Source of the DNA: a bacterium
GTDB taxonomy: Bacteria > Desulfobacterota > DSWW01
Direction: 5' to 3'
DNA: 38,106 nucleotides
Assembly (NCBI GenBank): GCA_028277985.1
Contig: JANQFG010000260.1
Location: 1 to 38,106 of the forward strand
Below are positions 1 through 6,935 of this stretch, one piece after another. The notes under the pieces were generated by a model. That model did no database searches. It was given only the letters and a program-made list of their open reading frames with translations, and was not told the DNA's origin. Position numbers and translations under genes: made by a program. Each line of letters opens with the position of its first letter. The stretch's first letter is position 1.

Positions 1-1836
1 GCTGTAGCCCGCAGCCGAAGTGATGAACTCCACCTCATCGTACTTTCCGAGGATGCCTTCGATCTTCTTGGTCACAGCATCCGACCTCTGGAGGGAAGCC
101 GCGTCCGGGAGCTGAACGTTCACGAAGAAGTAGCCCATGTCCTCTTCCGGCATGAAGCCGCCCGGCAGCAACCTGCTGAGGACGACCAGCCCGATCACTA
201 CGACAACGATGAACACCAGTCCCCTGGGTATCCGGTGTGTTACGTTGTTCGCCAGGGTCATGTAGCCGTCCGTGGCCTTGTCGAAGGCCTTGTTGAAGCC
301 GGAAAAGAAGATCCCAAGAGGCCCACGAGTCGGTTTTCGCTTCCTCAAGAGAAGCGAGCAAAGGGCAGGGCTCAAGGACAGGGCGTTGACCGACGAGAAG
401 CAGACCGAGACTGCGACCGTGATCGCGAACTGCTGATACAGCCTTCCCGTGATGCCTCCCATGGCGGCCACCGGGATGAAGACCGCAACCAGGACCAGGG
501 TCGTCGCGATGACCGGTGCGGTGACCTCGCTCATCGCCTTGCCGGTCGCCTCCTTCGGGTTCATCCCGTTTTCGATGTTGACCTGGACCGCCTCGACGAC
601 CACGATCGCGTCGTCCACCACGATGCCGATGGCGAGCACAAGACCGAGAAGGGACAGGACATTGACCGTGAAGCCGATCAAAGGAAACACGATGAAGGCG
701 CCCACGAGAGAAACCGGGATCGCTATGGTCGGGATCAGGGCCGCCCGCCAGTCCTGGATGAACACGTACACAACCAGGATGACCAGCGCGAGAGCGATGA
801 ACAGGGTCTGGATGATTTCATCGATGCCTGCCGTGATCGCCAGCGTCGTGTCCATTGAGACGTCGTACCTGACACTCGGAGGAAAAGACCGGGAAAGCTC
901 CGCCATGGTCTTCTTGATATCCTCGGCAAGGGCGACTGCGTTCGAACCGGGCGCCTGGTACAAGCCGATGATGGCGCACTCGCTTCCATTCAAGCGAGTG
1001 AAGGCCGTGTAGGTTTCCACACCCAATTCGACCCGGGCGATGTCCTTGACCTTGACCTGGGATCCGTCCTCGGTCGTCCGCACAACGATCTCACCGAACT
1101 CCTCTTCCGACTGGAGGCGCTCGGGGAGCCTGACCGTGTAAGTGAACTCGGTACCCGGCGGGGCAGGCTCCGCGCCGAATTTCCCTCCGGGTACGATCAC
1201 GCTCTGGGCACGGATCGCGTTCACGATCTCCGGCACCGTGATTCCCAACCGGGCCAGGCGATCCGGTCGAATCCAGATGCGCATTGAATAATCGCTCGCC
1301 CCGATCACGTTCACGCGCCCGATCCCCTTGATACGCGCCAGGGTGTCTTTGATGTTGATCAGGGCATAATTCCCAAGGAAGTTCTGGTCGTATCTGCCGT
1401 CTTCAGAGGTGAGGGTTATGAGCATCAGGATGTTCGGAAGGGACTTCTCGGTCTTCACGCCGAAGCGCCGTACCTCTTCGGGCAATTTGGAGGTGGCGGC
1501 CGAAGCACGGTTCTGGGTGAAGACGGTATTCATGTCCGGGTCTGTGCCGATCTCAAAAGAGACCTGCACCACCGAAGTGCCGTCGCTCGAGTTCGTCGAT
1601 TTCATGTAGATCATGTTCTCGACGCCGTTGATCTCCTGCTCCAACGGGGTTGCGACGGACTGCTCGACGCTTACGGCACTCGCACCGGTGTACGTGCCTC
1701 GGACCTCGACCATGGGGGGTGTGATGTTCGGATATTGCTCGATCGGAAGCCCACCGAGGAACACGATCCCGATGATGACCATGAAGATGGAGATGACCAT
1801 GGCCACGATCGGCCGTCTTACGAAGAAGTTATCCAT
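1..1836 (-). CDS. RND (HAE1/AcrB-type) multidrug efflux permease, C-terminus outside window
   Basis: This is the inner-membrane proton/drug antiporter of a tripartite efflux pump. The frame stays open from the ATG at 1836 to the window edge, giving the N-terminal 612 residues of a family usually about 1,030-1,050 long. The N-terminus MDNFFVRRPIVAMVI and the following GGLPIEQYPNITPP are classic for the family (first membrane helix, then the start of the porter domain). TM4 carries the VDDAIVVVE motif with adjacent Asp408 and Asp409, matching the proton-relay Asp pair of AcrB. The segment around residues 550-612 is the start of the second periplasmic half (GGFMPEEDMGYFFVNVQLP). The gene starts 6 bases after the adaptor stop codon, so the two are surely co-transcribed. 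Substrate cannot be told from sequence. The 3' part must lie beyond position 1. Confidence 0.96.
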   Translation of the reverse strand, partial: MDNFFVRRPIVAMVISIFMVIIGIVFLGGLPIEQYPNITPPMVEVRGTYTGASAVSVEQSVATPLEQEINGVENMIYMKSTNSSDGTSVVQVSFEIGTDPDMNTVFTQNRASAATSKLPEEVRRFGVKTEKSLPNILMLITLTSEDGRYDQNFLGNYALINIKDTLARIKGIGRVNVIGASDYSMRIWIRPDRLARLGITVPEIVNAIRAQSVIVPGGKFGAEPAPPGTEFTYTVRLPERLQSEEEFGEIVVRTTEDGSQVKVKDIARVELGVETYTAFTRLNGSECAIIGLYQAPGSNAVALAEDIKKTMAELSRSFPPSVRYDVSMDTTLAITAGIDEIIQTLFIALALVILVVYVFIQDWRAALIPTIAIPVSLVGAFIVFPLIGFTVNVLSLLGLVLAIGIVVDDAIVVVEAVQVNIENGMNPKEATGKAMSEVTAPVIATTLVLVAVFIPVAAMGGITGRLYQQFAITVAVSVCFSSVNALSLSPALCSLLLRKRKPTRGPLGIFFSGFNKAFDKATDGYMTLANNVTHRIPRGLVFIVVVVIGLVVLSRLLPGGFMPEEDMGYFFVNVQLPDAASLQRSDAVTKKIEGILGKYDEVEFITSAAGYS

Positions 1837-1842
1837 GAGACG

Positions 1843-2997
1843 TCAGGTGCTTTCTTGGATGGGAGGCTCTTTGTCCCGGAGGATAGGATTCACCACGGCC
1901 CCGTCCCTCACTTTTTGCAGACCTTCGTACACCACTTTTTCCCCGGCTTTCAACCCTTCCCGAATCAGCCAGGAGCTTCCGATCGTCTGCCCTGCCTCAA
2001 CCTGTCTCCGCTTTGCGATGTTCTGATCATCCACCACGAAAACGCTGTGCGTTCCCTGCAACTCGGTTACGCAGCGTTGAGGGATGAGGATGCCGTCTTC
2101 CACGAGGGACACCAAGGCCTTCAGCCTGGCGAACTGGCCGGGACGGAGCAATTCGTCCGGGTTCGGAAAGGAGGCCTGAATCAGCATGGCGCCGGTCGAG
2201 GGGTCCACCCCCCTGTCGGCAAAATCGTAGGTGCCCTTGTGTGGGTATACGGATCCGTCTGCAAGGATCAGTTCCAGGTCCGGATCGGCTGGATCCTGAT
2301 CGACCGGATCCGTTTGGGAACCGTAGAGACGGGCCGCAAGCAGGTACTGAGTTTCCGTGATGAAGAATTGGACCAGGACCGTGTCAATACGGGAGACCAC
2401 GTTCAAGATGACCGGGTTCGGTTCCCGGCCCACGAAGTCCCCCACCTTTGCCTTGGTCTTTCCGATGATTCCGGAGATGGGGGAGTGGATCTTCGTGTAG
2501 CTGAGCTGTATGTTGGCGGCCCTGAGATTCGCTTCTGCCGCCTCGACGCCTGCGATCGAGGCATTGTAAAGGGCCACGGCGGAATCGAGGTCGCTCTCGC
2601 TGACCGCTCTTGCCTCGGCAAGGGGCCGGATCCTGTTCAGGTCGCTCTCAGCCTTTGCAAAGGCGGTCTTCGCCTCGGCTACCCCACTCATCTGGGCAGC
2701 CACTTCCGCCTCGAAAGGTTGGCTCTCGAGCGTGTACAGCAGGTCGCCTTTCTCGACGCGCGAGCCCTCTTCGAAATGAATACCCTCCAGATAGCCTTCC
2801 ACTCTCGCCCGTATGGCGATGTCCTTGAATCCGAATATCTGGCCCACGAACTCCTGATGAATGGGAACGCGCTCGGCTTCCGTCTGGAACACGACCACAT
2901 CGGGAGGGGGAAGGGGCTTCGATGATTCCTCTTCCTTGCTGCAAGAGGCGGACAGGAATAGCAGGCCAAGGAGCAAGCTCAGCGGGAGCGTTCTCAT
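1843..2997 (-). CDS. RND efflux periplasmic adaptor (membrane fusion protein), lipoprotein
   Basis: This 384-residue protein bridges the inner-membrane permease and an outer-membrane channel. It has a lipoprotein signal peptide with lipobox SASC (Cys19 would be the lipidated residue). A lipoyl/barrel-sandwich hybrid region follows (about 55-95: IRARVEGYLEGIHFEEGSRV, KGDLLYTLES). Next come an alpha-helical hairpin (about 95-165, Ala/Glu-rich), the second lipoyl half (SYTKIHSPISGIIGK) and beta-barrel and membrane-proximal domains (AMLIQASFPNPDELLRPGQF). These are diagnostic of the AcrA/MexA family, and the length is normal. A good ribosome site (AGGAG) lies about 7 bases before the ATG. The gene sits 27 bases after the small periplasmic gene at 3025-3399 and 6 bases before the permease. 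No outer-membrane channel gene is visible; it may lie beyond the left edge or elsewhere. Confidence 0.95.
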   Translation of the reverse strand: MRTLPLSLLLGLLFLSASCSKEEESSKPLPPPDVVVFQTEAERVPIHQEFVGQIFGFKDIAIRARVEGYLEGIHFEEGSRVEKGDLLYTLESQPFEAEVAAQMSGVAEAKTAFAKAESDLNRIRPLAEARAVSESDLDSAVALYNASIAGVEAAEANLRAANIQLSYTKIHSPISGIIGKTKAKVGDFVGREPNPVILNVVSRIDTVLVQFFITETQYLLAARLYGSQTDPVDQDPADPDLELILADGSVYPHKGTYDFADRGVDPSTGAMLIQASFPNPDELLRPGQFARLKALVSLVEDGILIPQRCVTELQGTHSVFVVDDQNIAKRRQVEAGQTIGSSWLIREGLKAGEKVVYEGLQKVRDGAVVNPILRDKEPPIQEST

Positions 2998-3024
2998 TCG
3001 TTTCTCCTGTGGGCAGCCCTGGCG

Positions 3025-3399
3025 TCAGGGTGCGGTTGCCTGGCGAGCCGAATCGCGATGAATCCGGGCTGCTTCTAGGAGGAACTTGTCCGCCTGCTTT
3101 CTGTCCGCATCGAAGGGGGCGACCCCCATCTTGGTCATGCGCACGATATTCTCGTAATACTCCAGCGATTTTCGCGCATTCACGGTAAACATGCCTGACT
3201 TGGCCCCTGCATCCTCGTTCGCCTGAATGGCCGATTTTGCCTCTGAAACGAGCTTGTCGAGGGTTTCGTTCACAGGTTCCGGCACGCCCTGGTCCAGGGC
3301 CTTCCGGATGCTCTCGAGCGCCTGGAGGACTTCTTGCTCACCAGCCATCACGAGAGAGGGGACCAGACATAGGATGAGAACGAAAAAGATCTTCTTCAT
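3025..3399 (-). CDS. Small helical periplasmic protein, first gene of the efflux operon
   Basis: A 124-residue protein of unknown function. It has a clear Sec signal peptide (MKKIFFVLILCLVPSLVMAG, cleavage likely after VMA, about residue 19). The mature part is charged and predicted almost wholly helical by eye (LQALESIRKALDQG, ETLDKLVSEAKSAIQ, SLEYYENIVRMTK), with no cysteine. A strong ribosome site (GAAGGAGG) precedes the ATG. The stop is 27 bases before the RND adaptor, so it probably leads the adaptor-permease transcription unit and may be an accessory helical-bundle protein of the pump. I do not recognise a named family. The function is inferred only from position and export signal. Confidence 0.8.
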   Translation of the reverse strand: MKKIFFVLILCLVPSLVMAGEQEVLQALESIRKALDQGVPEPVNETLDKLVSEAKSAIQANEDAGAKSGMFTVNARKSLEYYENIVRMTKMGVAPFDADRKQADKFLLEAARIHRDSARQATAP

Positions 3400-3547
3400 G
3401 TGTTTGCCTCCTTCTTCCGGTTGCGGGCATCGGGATCAACCGGGGCCCGGGATAGGGTCCCACTGTCCCGCAAACACATTTACTATCTCTAGATTCGAAC
3501 AAAATCAACCAAAGGGTCCAGGTCGCTCCCCAACCCTCGACTCGCGA

Positions 3548-4228
3548 TCAGTCGCCTCCCGCCCACTCGGCCGTGTCGAAGTGCTCTCCCTCGGAGAAAA
3601 CCTTGCAGTCCCAGACCTTTGCTCCTTCCCTGCCGTCACACTGGCGGCAGCAGGTACCGGTGTAGTTCGGCGGCCTCTGATCGCAATTCATCCATCCACC
3701 GCAGGACCCGATCGCGTCTGCACCTCCGGCATCTCCCAGATGCATCGATTTGTAGGAAGCCACCTCGATCGAGACCTTCCCTTTCGACTCCTGGACCGTT
3801 CCCTTAACTTCGATCCTCTTGCCCATATTTCTCTGCAACTCGTCCACCTGCAACCTCGTCCCGGAGATCTTGTATTTGTGGCCGTCGTCCGCCTTGAGAA
3901 TGCCCTCTGCGGTGACGATCCCGGTCAGGTTCGCCTGGCCGGTCGTGACCTCTCCGGCCTCCGAGGGGCTGCGGTCTGCCTCGGCCCTTACGTCCTTGCA
4001 GTCCCAACTGATCTGGCCCATCGCATCCTTGCAGGTGCGGCAGCAAACGCCTGTATAGTTCGGGCTGTTCGTGTCGCAGTTCATCCATTTGCTGCAGGAC
4101 ATGAGTGGATCGGTGAGCGACCCTTTCCCCGGACCGGGTGCGTCTTCGGCAAGGGCGATGTGACCGACGGGCGCCGCGAGGGCGACAGCCAGGCAGAATA
4201 CCAGCAAGCCTTTGATTTTCTGTTCCAT
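3548..4228 (-). CDS. Secreted protein with two identical-spacing six-cysteine modules around an OB-like middle
   Basis: A 226-residue exported protein of unknown function. The signal peptide spans about residues 1-27 (AALAAP/HIALA). Two copies of one module follow, at residues 45-77 and 176-208. Both show CX5C-X10-CC-X2-C-X10-C and share the words KWMNCD/GWMNCD, PNYTG, CCR and WDCK. Between them, residues about 96-165 (TGIVTAEG, DGHKYKISG, MGKRIEVKGTV, KVSIEVASY) read like a small beta-barrel of the OB/BOF type. Twelve ordered cysteines in an envelope protein suggest either disulfide-knotted modules or metal/heme binding; no CXXCH heme motif is present. The ribosome site GGAAGGAG precedes the ATG by about 7 bases. 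The gene lies alone, divergent to the plus-strand barrel operon. I know no family by this signature. Confidence 0.85.
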   Translation of the reverse strand: MEQKIKGLLVFCLAVALAAPVGHIALAEDAPGPGKGSLTDPLMSCSKWMNCDTNSPNYTGVCCRTCKDAMGQISWDCKDVRAEADRSPSEAGEVTTGQANLTGIVTAEGILKADDGHKYKISGTRLQVDELQRNMGKRIEVKGTVQESKGKVSIEVASYKSMHLGDAGGADAIGSCGGWMNCDQRPPNYTGTCCRQCDGREGAKVWDCKVFSEGEHFDTAEWAGGD

Positions 4229-4487
4229 TTTCTTTCTCCTTCCTCAAATGGGTCCTCGTTTAAGGGACGCATGCGGACCGGTTTTTGATTCTTTTTGGCC
4301 GAGGGTTGGCTGGAAAACAGGGTGCAACAAATGGGTTGCCTTTTGCCGGGAATCGTACTAGATTACCTGCAAAATACGCCTTTTCTACATCTTTTATACT
4401 CCTATTATGACTTTGTGGCAAGTTCGGGACGAAGCGGATCACGACAGAATCGCCCGATGGAATCGCCGGTCTGATGAGAGGAAAGGG
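4229..4487. other. Divergent intergenic region between the cysteine-module gene and the barrel operon
   Basis: 259 bases separating two divergently transcribed genes. It must hold promoters for both. The plus-strand candidate is listed separately (4336-4364). A reading frame open from 4407 runs in phase into the first barrel gene, but its 27 extra residues are polar and come before a perfect signal peptide, so it is treated as leader. No operator repeats or RNA gene were recognised. Confidence 0.6.
4336..4364 (+). promoter_or_regulatory. Candidate sigma-70 promoter for the outer-membrane protein operon
   Basis: TTGCCT at 4336-4341 and TAGATT at 4359-4364 are separated by 17 bases. The spacing is ideal and the hexamers are moderate. 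Transcription would start near 4371, leaving a leader of about 115 bases before the ATG at 4488. Other AT-rich hexamers downstream (TATACT near 4400) could also serve. Confidence 0.35.
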
Positions 4488-5363
4488 ATGAAGGGGAGAG
4501 TCGTTCTCGGCATTCTGGTGTTGCCCATCTGGCTGTATCTCTCCGTTGCAGGGGCGGAACCATACGAGCGGGGCCGGCCCTGGAAGTCGGACCAGCCCTG
4601 GGAGAAGCTGAGTGTCACTTCGGGCTACTTCCTCACCAGTTTCACCAGCGATGTCAAGCTGTCCAGCACACTGGGTGGGGTTGTACTCAGTCTCGAGGAC
4701 CTGCTCGGTCTGGATGCGACGACGAGCCAGTACCGCATAGAGGGCCACTACCGGGCTTGGCGCCGCCACCACTTTCATTTCGGCTTCTTTGACCTCTCCC
4801 GTGATGCAGACAGGACACTGGCAGCGGATATCCCGGACCAGGACCCGCCGGTCCAGGTCGGGACTCTGGTGAACAGCCTGCTGGACATCAAGATCTTCAA
4901 GGTGGGCCATTCGTACTCGTTCTGGAACGACGAGCGGCTCGACTTGGGTGCCGGTATCGGCTTCTACGTGATGGACCTGGCGGTGGGGATCGACGTCCTC
5001 GCAGAGGGGTCGGCCGGCGGAGAGGAAGGCTCCGTGGAGAAGCGATTGCTCGGGGAGGCGATCACGCTGCCCCTTCCCGTGCTGGGGCTGCGGGGTAACG
5101 TGGCCCTAACGAAACGGGTTTTTCTCAAACAGAGCGTAGAGTTCTTCTACATAAGCATCCCCGGATTCAGGGGGTTTCTGCTGGATGCGAACCTTGCGGT
5201 GGAGGGACACATCTGCAGGTTCTTCGGCCTTGGCCTGGGATATAACTTCATGCGTGTAAACGTCGAGGGGGATGGGGACGCGGAGTTCCTGGGAGCCAGT
5301 TGGAACGGCAGGCTCCATTTCGACTACTCGGGTGTATACATCTATGCCAAGTTCTTCTTCTAG
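4488..5363 (+). CDS. Outer-membrane beta-barrel protein, paralogue 1
   Basis: A 291-residue predicted outer-membrane barrel. I start it at the ATG at 4488 because GAGAGGAAAGGG lies directly upstream and a signal peptide follows at once (VVLGILVLPIWLYLSVAGA, cleavage about residue 23). Starting at 4407 would place 27 charged residues in front. The mature N-terminus has the block YERGRPWKSDQPWEKLSV, shared with the next gene. The rest is alternating hydrophobic/polar strands ending in Tyr-Ala-Lys-Phe-Phe-Phe; a C-terminal Phe is the usual BAM-recognition end of barrels. A charged RAWRRHHFHF stretch follows the LGLDATT segment. About ten strands would fit this length. It is the first of four co-oriented genes, 21 bases before its paralogue. 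Ligand or pore function is unknown. Confidence 0.85.
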   Translation: MKGRVVLGILVLPIWLYLSVAGAEPYERGRPWKSDQPWEKLSVTSGYFLTSFTSDVKLSSTLGGVVLSLEDLLGLDATTSQYRIEGHYRAWRRHHFHFGFFDLSRDADRTLAADIPDQDPPVQVGTLVNSLLDIKIFKVGHSYSFWNDERLDLGAGIGFYVMDLAVGIDVLAEGSAGGEEGSVEKRLLGEAITLPLPVLGLRGNVALTKRVFLKQSVEFFYISIPGFRGFLLDANLAVEGHICRFFGLGLGYNFMRVNVEGDGDAEFLGASWNGRLHFDYSGVYIYAKFFF

Positions 5364-5384
5364 GTTAACGGAAGGAGGGAACCG

Positions 5385-6254
5385 ATGAAAGGGAAAAGAG
5401 TCGTCTGGTCACTGGTATTGGCCTGCTGTCTCTCATGCTGGGCGGTTCCGGCGAATGCCTACGAGCGGGGCCGGCCCTGGAAGTCGGACCAACCCTGGGA
5501 GAAACTCAGCGTCTCAATCGGCTTCTTCCTTACGAACTTCACGAGTGACGTTTCCCTCACCGGTGGAGGGGCCGGTGTCGTTCTGAATCTGGAGGATATC
5601 CTCGGGCTGGATGCGACGACAAACCAATTCAGGATCACGGGCCATTACCGGGCTTGGCGCCGTCACCATTTCCATTTCTCCTTTTACGACCTCTCCCGCA
5701 ATGCGGACAAGATCCTCGAGGTCTCGATCCCCGAAGAGGAAATCGAGGCCGGGGCTTTCGCGAGGAGCAACCTCGACATCACCATGTACAAGGTCGGATA
5801 TTCCTTCTCCTTCTGGAACGACGACCGGGTCGATCTCGGGGCGGGGCTCGGTTTCTATGTCATGGATCTCGCGGTCGGGCTCAAGGTCGCAGCCGCGGGC
5901 TCGGTCGGGGGGGTGGAGGGAGAGTTTGCCGAAGAGATCCTCGCAGAGGAAACGACCCTCCCGTTACCTGTCGGCATGCTACGGGGGAACATTGCGATCA
6001 CGAAACGAGTATTCCTCAAGCAGACCTTCGAAGTCTTCTACATCAGCCTCTCCGGTTTTGAAGGCTTGCTCCTGGATATGAACCTTGCATTGGAAGGGCA
6101 CATTACCCGATTCTTCGGCCTTGGCCTGGGATTCAATTTCCTCCGAGTCAATATCGAAGGGGACGGAGGAGACGGGTTCCTGGGCGGTGGCTGGAACGGG
6201 AAGCTCGAGTTCGACTATTCCGGTCTCCATATCTACGGGAAGTTCTTCTTCTAG
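5385..6254 (+). CDS. Outer-membrane beta-barrel protein, paralogue 2
   Basis: This 289-residue protein is colinear with and very similar to the preceding gene product, so the two arose by tandem duplication. A Sec signal peptide (cleavage about AVPANA, residue 25) is followed by the same YERGRPWKSDQPWEKLSV block, the same LGLDATT and RAWRRHHFHF segments, and the same Tyr-Gly-Lys-Phe-Phe-Phe C-terminus. The copies differ most between about residues 110 and 190, which may be surface loops. A strong ribosome site (GGAAGGAGGGAACCG) precedes the ATG. It sits between its twin and a lipoprotein gene with 18-21 base gaps, so it is operon-encoded. The two may form a hetero-oligomer or act as alternate versions; nothing in the sequence decides this. 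Confidence 0.87.
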   Translation: MKGKRVVWSLVLACCLSCWAVPANAYERGRPWKSDQPWEKLSVSIGFFLTNFTSDVSLTGGGAGVVLNLEDILGLDATTNQFRITGHYRAWRRHHFHFSFYDLSRNADKILEVSIPEEEIEAGAFARSNLDITMYKVGYSFSFWNDDRVDLGAGLGFYVMDLAVGLKVAAAGSVGGVEGEFAEEILAEETTLPLPVGMLRGNIAITKRVFLKQTFEVFYISLSGFEGLLLDMNLALEGHITRFFGLGLGFNFLRVNIEGDGGDGFLGGGWNGKLEFDYSGLHIYGKFFF

Positions 6255-6272
6255 AAGGGTGGGATCGAGGGT

Positions 6273-6935
6273 ATGTGTGGGCATAGCCACGAGACAAGAC
6301 TTCGGCTCTTTGTGTTCGTCCTCGCTGCCGCGCTCCTTTCCTCCTGCGCCTACCTGACCGACCGGGGGGTGGACTTCCTGGATCAGTACCGCGTCGTGGG
6401 CGGAATTGGAACTGGCGGGGGGCTCCGCTTCAGTCATCTCGGCCTCATCAGCACCGGGATCAACTTCGGAATCAAGCCTCAGGCTACCAGCCTGGGGTGG
6501 AAATACGGCCGTCCCTTCCTTCTGGCCCCCTCGCTGCATCAAGCCAAGTTTGAATCGGATCACGCCTGGGTGATCTACACGACATCCATGGAGAACTGCG
6601 ACTACGCTTCGGCCGACTACAAACTGGCCCGAAAGAGCGTTGCCGTGTTGCCCATGTTCCTGACCTGGGCCGATACGACCTATCGCGATGAAGACAAGTG
6701 GTATGCCTTGAAAGAGGGGGTCGCTCTAGAAGGAGACAACTACATCTGGACCGGGAAGACCTGGCGAAACAACCGCTATGTCATGATTCACGCGTTGGAC
6801 ATGGAGTTCGAGATGGGGTTCCTCGTCTATCTCGACCTGGGCTACAGCCCGGGGGAGACGCTCGATTTCCTGCTCGGCATCCTGACCATCGATCTCGCAA
6901 AGGACGACGGCCGCATTGTCGGGGGGAGGAAATGA
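6273..6935 (+). CDS. Lipoprotein of unknown function in the barrel operon
   Basis: A 220-residue protein with a lipoprotein signal peptide: a basic start (ETRLRLF), a hydrophobic core, and lipobox LSSC with Cys at about residue 25. The mature part is rich in Gly, aromatic residues and short predicted strands (GGIGTGGGLRFSHLGLISTGINFG, HAWVIYTTSM, EMGFLVYLDLGYS). The phrase YSPGETLDFLLGILTIDLAKDD near the C-terminus resembles what is seen in small envelope lipoproteins linked to YceK-like families, but the match is weak. Its TGA stop overlaps the ATG of the phosphoesterase gene (ATGA at 6932-6935), a sign of translational coupling. The ribosome site (GAGGG) is close to the ATG. No enzyme motif is seen. 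Confidence 0.75.
   Translation: MCGHSHETRLRLFVFVLAAALLSSCAYLTDRGVDFLDQYRVVGGIGTGGGLRFSHLGLISTGINFGIKPQATSLGWKYGRPFLLAPSLHQAKFESDHAWVIYTTSMENCDYASADYKLARKSVAVLPMFLTWADTTYRDEDKWYALKEGVALEGDNYIWTGKTWRNNRYVMIHALDMEFEMGFLVYLDLGYSPGETLDFLLGILTIDLAKDDGRIVGGRK

Noticed and set aside
1735..2925. A 396-codon open frame on the plus strand across the RND adaptor gene
   Set aside because: It is antisense to a well-recognised adaptor in GC-rich sequence; its translation has no domain logic, and the minus-strand gene explains the region fully.
4407..4487. Upstream start for the first barrel protein
   Set aside because: The extra 27 residues are charged and would precede a complete signal peptide; the ATG at 4488 has a good ribosome site.
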